The position numbers were made by a program, and so were the translations under genes. A DNA stretch of 49,354 nt. It comes from Candidatus Nitrotoga sp. SPKER (GTDB taxonomy: Bacteria > Pseudomonadota > Gammaproteobacteria > Burkholderiales > Gallionellaceae). Below are positions 42,555-49,354 of this stretch, one piece after another. Within the stretch, counting starts at the first letter, position 1, and every line of letters starts with the position of its first letter. The stretch is from NCBI GenBank assembly GCA_003402285.1, contig QFXG01000004.1, positions 1 to 49,354 on the forward strand, written 5' to 3'. The notes under the pieces were generated by a model, which saw nothing but the letters and a program-made list of their open reading frames with translations, ran no database searches and had not been told where the DNA came from.

Positions 42555-44654
42555 ATGCATATGTCAGAATCCAGGACGGCGACAGTCATGTCGCGCAAAA
42601 GCTTGACACTTTTTGATTCCACATTGATCGGCCCAGCCATCATCGATGCGTTCAAAAAGCTGCATCCGCGAACACAGTGGCGCAGCCCTGTCATGTTTGT
42701 TGTCTACGTCGGCAGCAGCATCACCACATTGCTGTTTATCCAATCCATCACCGATAAAGGCGAGGCGAGTCCCGGCTTTATTCTCGCCACCACGGTGTGG
42801 TTATGGTTCACCGTATTGTTTGCCAACTTCGCCGAATCAATGGCCGAAGGGCGCAGCAAGGCACAGGCTGCATCATTGCGGGCATTGAAGCAAACAGTCA
42901 TGGCGAAGAAGCTGGCGATACCGCGGCATGGCACTCCCTGGTTGACCGCTTCCGCATCTGACCTGCGCAAAGGCGATACGGTGCTGATTGAGGCAGGTGA
43001 CGTAATTCCTGCCGACGGGGAAGTGATCGAGGGCGTCGCATCGGTCGATGAAAGCGCGATTACCGGCGAATCCGCGCCCGTGATTCGTGAGTCGGGCGGG
43101 GATTTCTCCGCCGTCACTGGCGGTACACGCGTGCTGTCCGATTGGTTGGTGGTGCGCATCTCAGTCAATCCAGGCGAAGCATTTATTGACCGCATGATCG
43201 CCATGGTTGAAGGTGCTAAACGGCAGAAGACGCCGAACGAAATCGCGCTGACCATTTTATTGGTTGCGCTCACCATCATCTTTTTGGTGGTGACCGTCAC
43301 CTTGCTACCGATGTCGCTATTCTCGGTCGAAGCGGCCAAGGCGGGTGCGCCGGTCACGATCACGGTATTGATTGCGCTATTGGTCTGTTTGATCCCGACC
43401 ACCATCGGCGGCCTGCTATCCGCCATCGGCGTGGCCGGCATGAGCCGCATGATGCAAGCCAACGTGATCGCTACTTCAGGCCGTGCTGTCGAAGCTGCGG
43501 GCGATGTCGATGTGTTGTTGCTGGACAAGACTGGCACCATTACGCTCGGTAATCGTCAGGCGTCCGCATTCATGCCAGCCCCAGGCATCACCGAAGTTCA
43601 ATTGGCTGATGTCGCGCAACTGGCATCGTTAGCCGATGAAACACCGGAAGGACGGAGTATTGTGATCCTGGCCAAGCAGCGCTTTAATATTCGCGAGCGC
43701 GAGATGACGGCGCTCAATGCGTCATTCGTGCCGTTCACGGCGCAGACCAGAATGAGCGGCGTTGATATCGGTGAGCGAGCGATTCGCAAGGGTGCGGCTG
43801 ACGCACTGAAAAAATACGTCGAATCTCTGGGACGTCCATTCCCCGCCGAGGTAACCAGAACGGTGGACGATATCGCGCGCCGCGGCAGTACTCCGCTCGT
43901 TGTGGTGGATGATGGTCGCGTGATAGGGACGATCGAATTAAAGGATATCGTCAAGGGGGGTATCAAGGAACGCTTTGCCGAATTGCGTCGGATGGGTATC
44001 AAAACCGTAATGGTCACCGGTGACAACAAGCTAACCGCCGCTGCGATTGCGGCTGAAGCCGGCGTCGATGACTTCCTGGCGGAAGCGACGCCGGAAGATA
44101 AGCTCAAGCTGATCCGTAGCTATCAAGCACAAGGCCGCTTGGTTGCGATGACTGGTGACGGCACCAACGATGCACCGGCACTGGCGCAGGCTGACGTGGC
44201 GGTGGCGATGAATTCCGGTACGCAGGCGGCGAAAGAAGCCGGCAACATGGTCGATCTCGATTCCAATCCGACTAAGCTTCTGGAAATCGTCGAAATTGGT
44301 AAGCAGATGCTAATGACACGCGGTTCGCTAACCACGTTTTCCATCGCAAACGATATCGCCAAATACTTTGCGATCATCCCGGCCGCATTCGTGACCACCT
44401 ATCCACAATTGAAGGCACTCGACGTAATGCATCTGACCAGTCCGTCGTCGGCCATCATGTCGGCGGTGATTTTCAATGCGCTGATTATCGTGGTGTTGAT
44501 TCCGTTGGCTTTGAAAGGTGTCAAATACCGGGCGGTCGGCGCTGCATTGTTATTGCGCCGTAATCTGCTGATTTACGGATTGGGTGGCATTATGGTGCCG
44601 TTTGTCGGAATCAAGCTGATTGATATGGTACTGACCGTTTTTAATCTCGTTTAG
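42555..44654 (+). CDS. kdpB: K+-transporting ATPase subunit B (P-type ATPase)
   Basis: KdpB hydrolyses ATP to drive K+ uptake through KdpA. The 699-residue protein has the P-type ATPase motifs: actuator [13 protein letters not shown], phosphorylation site D324 in [13 protein letters not shown], nucleotide-domain [11 protein letters not shown], and hinge [13 protein letters not shown] and [20 protein letters not shown]. The ATG at 42555 follows AGAGGACGC and is preferred over a longer frame that overlaps kdpA by 59 bp. It is 13 bp after kdpA and 9 bp before kdpC. Confidence 0.98.
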   Translation: MHMSESRTATVMSRKSLTLFDSTLIGPAIIDAFKKLHPRTQWRSPVMFVVYVGSSITTLLFIQSITDKGEASPGFILATTVWLWFTVLFANFAESMAEGRSKAQAASLRALKQTVMAKKLAIPRHGTPWLTASASDLRKGDTVLIEAGDVIPADGEVIEGVASVDESAITGESAPVIRESGGDFSAVTGGTRVLSDWLVVRISVNPGEAFIDRMIAMVEGAKRQKTPNEIALTILLVALTIIFLVVTVTLLPMSLFSVEAAKAGAPVTITVLIALLVCLIPTTIGGLLSAIGVAGMSRMMQANVIATSGRAVEAAGDVDVLLLDKTGTITLGNRQASAFMPAPGITEVQLADVAQLASLADETPEGRSIVILAKQRFNIREREMTALNASFVPFTAQTRMSGVDIGERAIRKGAADALKKYVESLGRPFPAEVTRTVDDIARRGSTPLVVVDDGRVIGTIELKDIVKGGIKERFAELRRMGIKTVMVTGDNKLTAAAIAAEAGVDDFLAEATPEDKLKLIRSYQAQGRLVAMTGDGTNDAPALAQADVAVAMNSGTQAAKEAGNMVDLDSNPTKLLEIVEIGKQMLMTRGSLTTFSIANDIAKYFAIIPAAFVTTYPQLKALDVMHLTSPSSAIMSAVIFNALIIVVLIPLALKGVKYRAVGAALLLRRNLLIYGLGGIMVPFVGIKLIDMVLTVFNLV

Positions 44655-44663
44655 GAGCTTCAC

Positions 44664-45239
44664 ATGATATCCATTCTTCGACCCGCGTTCGTGTTGTTTG
44701 CCGCACTTACACTACTCTGTGGTGTGTTGTATCCGTATGCGATCACCGGTATCGGGCAAGTCGCCTTTGCCAGTCAGGCCGCAGGCAGCCTGGTGTCACG
44801 TGGCGGTCAGCCGGTAGGTTCTTCGCTGATTGGTCAGGCATTTTCTTCTCCGAAATATTTCTGGGGAAGACCATCCGCCACCAGCCCAATGCCGAACAAT
44901 GCCACCGCTTCCAGCGGATCCAATCAAGGACCGCTCAACCCTGCCCTGATTGACGCGGTAAAAGGCCGCATCAATGCATTGAAAGCCGCCGATCCAGCCA
45001 ATATAGCGCCGATTCCGGTCGATCTGGTAACCGCATCGGCCAGCGGCCTGGACCCGGAAATCAGCGTTGCTTCTGCGTATTACCAGGCTGGTCGTATCGC
45101 GCGCGCGCGACAATTGCCTGACAATGAAATACGCAACATTATCGATCAATACAGAGAATCCCGGTATTTCAATTTCTTCGGCGAACCGCGCGTGAATGTG
45201 CTCGTATTGAATCTTGCGCTGGATCAGCGGCGTCCCTGA
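44664..45239 (+). CDS. kdpC: K+-transporting ATPase subunit C
   Basis: KdpC is a single-span subunit that raises ATP affinity of KdpB. The 191-residue protein has the N-terminal helix (PAFVLFAALTLLCGVLYPYA) and typical periplasmic motifs: GSLVSRGGQPVGSSLIGQAF, PKYFWGRPSAT, SGSNQGPLNPAL, PVDLVTASASGLDPEISVAS. The family ends in VNVLVLNLALD. A GGAGCTTCAC Shine-Dalgarno precedes the ATG. kdpD starts 3 bp after its stop. Confidence 0.97.
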   Translation: MISILRPAFVLFAALTLLCGVLYPYAITGIGQVAFASQAAGSLVSRGGQPVGSSLIGQAFSSPKYFWGRPSATSPMPNNATASSGSNQGPLNPALIDAVKGRINALKAADPANIAPIPVDLVTASASGLDPEISVASAYYQAGRIARARQLPDNEIRNIIDQYRESRYFNFFGEPRVNVLVLNLALDQRRP

Positions 45240-45242
45240 TTT

Positions 45243-48029
45243 ATGATCCCTACCAACCACCCACGCCCGGACCCGGATGCCTTGCTGGCGCAAGTGCAAG
45301 CGCAGGAGCGGCGCGCGGAGCGCGGCAAGCTCCGGATATATTTCGGCGCGTCGGCAGGCGTCGGTAAAACCTATGCGATGCTGACCGCAGCCCGCAAGCT
45401 GCATGCTGACGGACATGACGTGGTAGTTGGTATTGTCGAAACGCACGGTCGCAGTGAAACCGCCTCGTTGCTTGAGGGGCTCGATGTTTTACCATTGAAG
45501 ACCATTGATTATCGAGGGAAGGCGATTACCGAATTCGATATCGACGCCGTGCTGGCGCGTCGCCCTGTTTTGATACTGATCGACGAATTGGCACACTCAA
45601 ACGCATCGGGTTCTCGCCATCCGAAGCGCTGGCAAGATGTTGAAGAGTTGCTGGATGCCGGCATCGACATTTTCACGACAGTAAATGTGCAACACCTGGA
45701 AAGCTTGAACGACGTTGTTGGTGGCATCACCGGCATTCGCGTATCGGAAACTGTGCCGGATACTGTCTTTGATGAAGCCGATGAAGTTGTACTAGTTGAC
45801 ATTCCGGCCGACGAACTTCTTGCAAGGCTTACGGCGGGAAAAGTATATCAAGCGCAACACGTTGATCGTGCCTCGCGCAACTTTTTCCGTAAAGGCAATC
45901 TCATCGCATTGCGCGAACTTGCGCTGCGGCGTACCGCCGATCGGATAGAAGATGATGTGCAGGCGTATCGGATCGAGAAATCCATCAACACGGTATGGAA
46001 AACTGATTCCGCACTGCTGGCTTGCATTGGACCACATTCGGGGGCCGAGCATGTCATTCGCAGCACAGCGCGACTGGCCAGCCAGTTGAATGCGGGCTGG
46101 CATGCGATTTACATTGAAACGCCACAATTGCAGCGCCTGCTGCCCGCGCAACGCGAACGCATCCTGAAGACATTGAAACTTGGCGAGAATCTTGGCGCTA
46201 CGACGGCTATCCGTTCCGGGAACGATGTTGCACTGGAGATCGTGAATTATGCGCGCAGCCGGAATCTCTCGAAAATCATACTGGGACGCAGCCTTCCAAC
46301 GTGGCCCTGGCATACCCCGCATTTGAAACGTATTGCCGCCCTTGCTCCGGATATCGATTTGACCCAACTCGGGCTAGCTAGTTCGGGACTATCGCAGACT
46401 GCCGAAGAATCGAATGCGCCCGGTGTGACGCGAAGCCTTGCGCAACCAGCAGCGGATAAAGCGGAATCCGCTTCGACGCGTAAGCAGCGGCAATGGCACT
46501 ATGTGTGGGCGACTGCCGCGAGTCTATTGACGGCGGCGATCACCACGCCATTATTGCTGTACCTCGATCTTGCCAACATCGTGATGCTGTTCTTGCTGAC
46601 CGTTGTGCTGATTGCGGTGCGCTTTGGCCGCGGGCCGGCGGTGACCGCTACCATCGTGGGCGTTGCAGCATTCGATTTCTTTTTTGTGTCACCGCGATTT
46701 TCCTTCGCGGTCAGCGATTTTCAATATGTGGTGACCTTTGCGGTAATGCTGGTGGTTGGATTGATCACCGCGCATTTGACTTCGGACCTGCGTTATCAGG
46801 CGCGTGTCGCTTCGCATCGCGAATCTCGTTCGCGCGCCTTGTATGAGTTTGCGCGCGAATTATCCAGCGTATTGCAGACCGAGCAGATATTCGAAATTAC
46901 GCGCACGTTTATTGCACGTACTTTCCGTGCCAAGGCGACGCTGCTCTTGCCGGACGATGCAGGCCTCTTGCAGCCGCCACCGCTTGCCTTGGGAGAATTA
47001 TCCAAAAATTCTAATATGGACGTACTCGATATTGGCATCGCCCAATGGGCATTCGACCACGCAACAGCGGCCGGTATCGGCACCGATACACTGCCGGGTA
47101 GCCATTTTTTTTACCTACCGTTGGTTGCGCCGATGCGCACCCGCGGCGTGCTGGCCATTCAGCCGGAAAGCCGTCGCTGGATATTGATTCCGGAACAACG
47201 TCAACAACTCGATACCTTCGCCGTGTTGGCGGCGATCGCACTGGAACGGGTGCACTACATTGACGTCGCACAGGACGCGCTGGTGCGAATGGAATCGGAA
47301 ATGCTGCGCAATTCCTTGCTGGCGGCACTGTCGCATGACCTGCGCACGCCGCTCACCTCATTGGTTGGCTTGTCCGAATCACTGGCCAGATCTAAGCCCC
47401 CGCTGGCATCAGCACAGCAGGTACTTTCCGACGCGTTGCATAACGAAACGTTGCGCATGAGCAATCTGGTGTCGAACCTGCTCGACATGGCGCGTATCCA
47501 GAGTGGGGAAGTCAAATTCAATTTACAGTGGCAACCGTTTGAAGAAGTGGTCGGCAGTGCATTGCGCGCCAGCCAATCATTCCTTGGCAGGCACGAGGTG
47601 CAGACCCGCCTTGCACGCGACTTGCCACTGATACATATCGACGCCGTATTGATTGAGCGTGTGCTGTGCAATCTGCTGGAAAACGCGACCAAGTACACGC
47701 CGGCCGGTTCGCGCATCGTTATCACAGCGGAAGTCAGTGGCCAATTTCTGGAAGTTGCGGTGGTCGATAATGGACCCGGTCTTCCGGTTGGTAAGGAAGA
47801 AGCAATTTTTGAAAAATTCACGCGCGGCAAACGCGAATCGGCAACCCCCGGCGTAGGCATGGGTCTGGCGATTTGTCGCGCCATCGTTGAGGCGCATGGC
47901 GGTGCCATCCGTGCCGGGCAGGCAGCGGGCGGCGGCGCGTCCATCATTTTTACCCTTCCGCTCGGCATGCCTCCCGCCATGCCTGACATGAACGAGAGTG
48001 GTGCGAACATCGGTAATCACGCACCATGA
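45243..48029 (+). CDS. kdpD: Sensor histidine kinase KdpD
   Basis: KdpD senses low K+ or turgor and phosphorylates KdpE. The 928-residue protein has, in order: a KdpD N-terminal domain with P-loop FGASAGVGKT (about 34-43), a universal-stress-like domain (about 255-375), four closely spaced membrane helices (about 420-520), a GAF-like domain (about 545-680), the phospho-acceptor H698 in ALSHDLRTPLTSLVG, and the ATPase boxes NLLENATKYTP, VVDNGPGLP and GVGMGLAICRAIVEAHGG. Length is normal. Its stop overlaps the kdpE start by 4 bp (ATGA). Confidence 0.97.
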   Translation: MIPTNHPRPDPDALLAQVQAQERRAERGKLRIYFGASAGVGKTYAMLTAARKLHADGHDVVVGIVETHGRSETASLLEGLDVLPLKTIDYRGKAITEFDIDAVLARRPVLILIDELAHSNASGSRHPKRWQDVEELLDAGIDIFTTVNVQHLESLNDVVGGITGIRVSETVPDTVFDEADEVVLVDIPADELLARLTAGKVYQAQHVDRASRNFFRKGNLIALRELALRRTADRIEDDVQAYRIEKSINTVWKTDSALLACIGPHSGAEHVIRSTARLASQLNAGWHAIYIETPQLQRLLPAQRERILKTLKLGENLGATTAIRSGNDVALEIVNYARSRNLSKIILGRSLPTWPWHTPHLKRIAALAPDIDLTQLGLASSGLSQTAEESNAPGVTRSLAQPAADKAESASTRKQRQWHYVWATAASLLTAAITTPLLLYLDLANIVMLFLLTVVLIAVRFGRGPAVTATIVGVAAFDFFFVSPRFSFAVSDFQYVVTFAVMLVVGLITAHLTSDLRYQARVASHRESRSRALYEFARELSSVLQTEQIFEITRTFIARTFRAKATLLLPDDAGLLQPPPLALGELSKNSNMDVLDIGIAQWAFDHATAAGIGTDTLPGSHFFYLPLVAPMRTRGVLAIQPESRRWILIPEQRQQLDTFAVLAAIALERVHYIDVAQDALVRMESEMLRNSLLAALSHDLRTPLTSLVGLSESLARSKPPLASAQQVLSDALHNETLRMSNLVSNLLDMARIQSGEVKFNLQWQPFEEVVGSALRASQSFLGRHEVQTRLARDLPLIHIDAVLIERVLCNLLENATKYTPAGSRIVITAEVSGQFLEVAVVDNGPGLPVGKEEAIFEKFTRGKRESATPGVGMGLAICRAIVEAHGGAIRAGQAAGGGASIIFTLPLGMPPAMPDMNESGANIGNHAP

Positions 48030-48724
48030 CTGAATCCATACCTATTGCTCTCCTGGTCGAAGATGAGCCTCAAATCCGGCGTTTTGTGCGCACTGCGCTG
48101 GAAGAAGAAGGATGGCAAGTCTTCGAATCGGAAACGATGAAACGCGGTTTGATCGATGCCGGGACTCGCAAGCCGGACTTGATCATCCTTGATCTCGGAT
48201 TGCCTGATGGCGATGGCGTCGATTTCATTCTCGACGTCCGGGATTGGTCCACCGTGCCGATTATTGTACTGTCGGCGCGCACCAATGAGGTCGACAAGAT
48301 CCGCGCGCTCGATGCCGGTGCTGATGACTATCTGACCAAGCCATTCGGGGTTGGCGAGTTGCTTGCGCGCGTGCGTTCTGCAGTGCGGCGGCTGCGCCAG
48401 CCAGGTGTCAATCTCCATGGAGTGATCCAGTTCGGTGATGTCAAGGTGGATATCAAGGCACGCCTTGTGACCAAGGCGAATCAAGTGGTGCATCTGACAC
48501 CGACCGAATATCGATTGTTAATGGTTCTTGTGACCAATGCAGGTCGGGTGGTAACCACCCCGCAACTGCTGCGTGAAGTATGGGGGCCGTCGCACTCCGA
48601 GAGTAGCCATTACCTGCGTGTCTACATGGGGCATTTGCGGCAAAAGCTTGAGGATGATCCCGCGCAGCCACGCCACCTTCTCACTGAAACTGCAGTGGGC
48701 TACCGGTTACTTTTACCTTTGTAA
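48026..48724 (+). CDS. kdpE: Response regulator KdpE (OmpR family)
   Basis: The 232-residue regulator has an N-terminal receiver domain (acidic pair E12-D13 in LLVEDEP, phospho-acceptor D56 in LIILDLGLPDG, K in YLTKPFG) and a C-terminal winged-helix DNA-binding domain (VHLTPTEYRLLMVLVTNAGR, RVYMGHLRQKLEDDP). It activates kdp transcription when phosphorylated by KdpD. Coupled to kdpD by a 4-bp overlap. The similar leaders of kdp and of the downstream porin suggest it controls both. Confidence 0.96.
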   Translation: MTESIPIALLVEDEPQIRRFVRTALEEEGWQVFESETMKRGLIDAGTRKPDLIILDLGLPDGDGVDFILDVRDWSTVPIIVLSARTNEVDKIRALDAGADDYLTKPFGVGELLARVRSAVRRLRQPGVNLHGVIQFGDVKVDIKARLVTKANQVVHLTPTEYRLLMVLVTNAGRVVTTPQLLREVWGPSHSESSHYLRVYMGHLRQKLEDDPAQPRHLLTETAVGYRLLLPL

Positions 48725-48849
48725 ATTCGTTTGGAATCAGAGGATTTTTTAAAAATGGTAGCGTTTTTATTTGCATCCTTAGGTAAAGACGTGCTCAGTC
48801 TTGACTGAAATGACAGGACGGCAAACCGGCAACATAAACAAGCGCGATT

Positions 48850-48870
48850 AAGCTCCTTATCTCGGAGCTT
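48850..48870 (+). other. Hairpin between kdpE and the porin leader
   Basis: AAGCTCC-TTATCTC-GGAGCTT is a perfect 7-bp stem with a 7-nt loop, about 125 bp past kdpE. No T-run follows, so it could be a weak terminator or a stabilising 3' end. It lies just before the part of the sequence that is similar to the kdp leader. Confidence 0.4.
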
Positions 48871-48876
48871 TCACGC

Positions 48877-49107
48877 AGCAATATCGTGCAAAACAACTCG
48901 CTGTTTAATCTGTTGGATTCCACTATTACCAATCAATCTCAGTGCGCACGGGCGTGTGAAACGTTTGGTAACTCACTATTTCGGCTTGCAGCCAGACAAT
49001 ATTAATTTTTACATTCCATTTATGCCTGACAGGCATGTTTTTACAAAATTTTTAGATCGTTTCCGCTAATCTGCTCATCATCCAAATAAATTCGGATGAA
49101 AGTGATA
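48877..49107 (+). promoter_or_regulatory. Porin-gene leader, paralogous to the kdp leader
   Basis: This region aligns with 40332-40556 along its whole length, e.g. CTGTTGGATT, GGTAACTC, TTGCAGCC-type blocks, AATTTTTACATT, TGACAGGCA, TTTACAAAATTTTTA. The -10-like TAATCT (near 49065) aligns with TAGTAT of kdp. Similarity runs to the ATG of the first small ORF in each case. It should respond to the same regulator as kdp, probably KdpE. Confidence 0.6.
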
Positions 49108-49188
49108 ATGCCGCTTTTGAAAGGCATTTTCAATTGTGACTGCGCAAGACTTGTACAACTAAAACCATTAGTAATGGAAATATCATGA
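49108..49188 (+). CDS. Possible 26-residue leader peptide coupled to the porin
   Basis: ATG at 49108 opens MPLLKGIFNCDCARLVQLKP then LVMEIS, and the TGA (49186-49188) overlaps the porin ATG (49185-49187). The position of its ATG aligns with the ATG of the first small kdp ORF when the leaders are aligned. The peptide itself is not similar to that ORF. GATGAAAGTG upstream is a weak ribosome-binding site. It may be a leader peptide or chance. Confidence 0.35.
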   Translation: MPLLKGIFNCDCARLVQLKPLVMEIS

Positions 49189-49354
49189 AAAAACTGATTC
49201 TCGCTACCACAGCAATAGCTGCATTCACAGGCGGCTTTACCCACGCAGAAGACAACAATCCAAACACCCCGTTAACCTTTAACGGTTATGCTGAAACATA
49301 CTATAGCTACGATTTTAATAAACCAATCAATCATACTAAGCCACCCTTTATTTA
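49185..49354 (+). CDS. Outer-membrane porin (BBP2/OmpL-like), N-terminal part
   Basis: Only the first 56 or so codons lie in the window. They begin with a signal peptide (MKKLILATTAIAAFTGGFTH, cleavage near HAE) and continue NNPNTPLTFNGYAETYYSYD then FNKPINHTKPPF, the pattern of BBP2-type outer-membrane beta-barrels. These are 16-20-strand porins often found with K+ or anion uptake genes. Lying downstream of kdpE with a kdp-like leader, it may let K+ or counter-ions through the outer membrane under K+ limitation; that is inference. The gene continues past the right edge. Confidence 0.75.
   Translation, partial: MKKLILATTAIAAFTGGFTHAEDNNPNTPLTFNGYAETYYSYDFNKPINHTKPPFI

Noticed and set aside
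42704-43540. 278-codon open frame antisense to kdpB
   Set aside because: It lies wholly within a kdpB gene with all catalytic motifs. Long antisense frames are expected in GC-rich coding DNA and its product resembles no family.
47255-48010. 251-codon open frame antisense to kdpD
   Set aside because: Shadow of the kdpD kinase domain, low complexity and no recognisable motif.
1-49354. CRISPR arrays, rRNA and tRNA genes
   Set aside because: No regularly spaced repeats, rRNA signatures or tRNA cloverleaf sequences were noticed on reading. A covariance-model scan was not possible.

Overview
The window is a stretch of a betaproteobacterial chromosome. The fused aroA-cmk gene followed by rpsA, ihfB, lapA, lapB and pyrF, the proS/rppH pair, the ydbH-ynbE-ydbL cluster, and the style of the housekeeping proteins suggest an iron- or nitrogen-cycling member of Nitrosomonadales, for example Gallionellaceae. 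That placement is inference from gene content, not a search result. Most of the window is moderate in GC (lines counted by hand gave about 42-50%). The kdp block at the right end is clearly richer (two lines counted gave about 60%). No rRNA, tRNA or CRISPR array was seen.

Layout. 1-1485: start of pstC and complete pstS on the minus strand, with a Pho-box-type promoter. 1684-9138: housekeeping genes (lytic transglycosylase, proS, rppH, a DUF475 membrane protein, dut, coaBC, radC) and a ferritin-like gene fragment stuck to the 3' end of rppH. 9560-11747: tandem paralogous secreted SUMF1/FGE-domain proteins. 12311-18784: a tightly packed run of rmuC, hsdM, a half-size hsdS, a DUF3696-type AAA ATPase and a small PLD-like protein, which looks like a defence island with no HsdR in view. 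18901-25549: aroA-cmk, rpsA (with a terminator/hairpin leader), ihfB, lapA, lapB, pyrF. 25655-29597: a surface-polysaccharide operon (O-antigen ligase-like protein, three glycosyltransferases including a GT10 fucosyltransferase-like one).

29689-32843: a relic integron. It holds a frameshifted and truncated intI on the plus strand, a probable attI, and three minus-strand cassettes, each ending in an attC site. It is bounded by an IS91-type transposase remnant and by direct repeats, and one repeat copy is split by a small palindromic insertion. 33095-39108: a seven-gene minus-strand run (ydbH, ynbE, ydbL, a DEDD exonuclease, vanZ-like, rlmD, DUF455 ferritin-like) ending at a strong terminator. 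39166-40164: a DUF192 protein, an IS30 transposase scrap and an unknown ORF.

40332-49354: a complete K+-import system (two small membrane peptides including KdpF, then KdpA, B, C, D, E) followed by the start of an outer-membrane porin. The kdp operon and the porin have closely similar leaders of about 225 bp, which suggests that KdpDE controls both. The strongest candidate for an undescribed system is the hsdM / half-hsdS / DUF3696 ATPase / PLD-like module. The relic integron and the duplicated kdp/porin leader come next.
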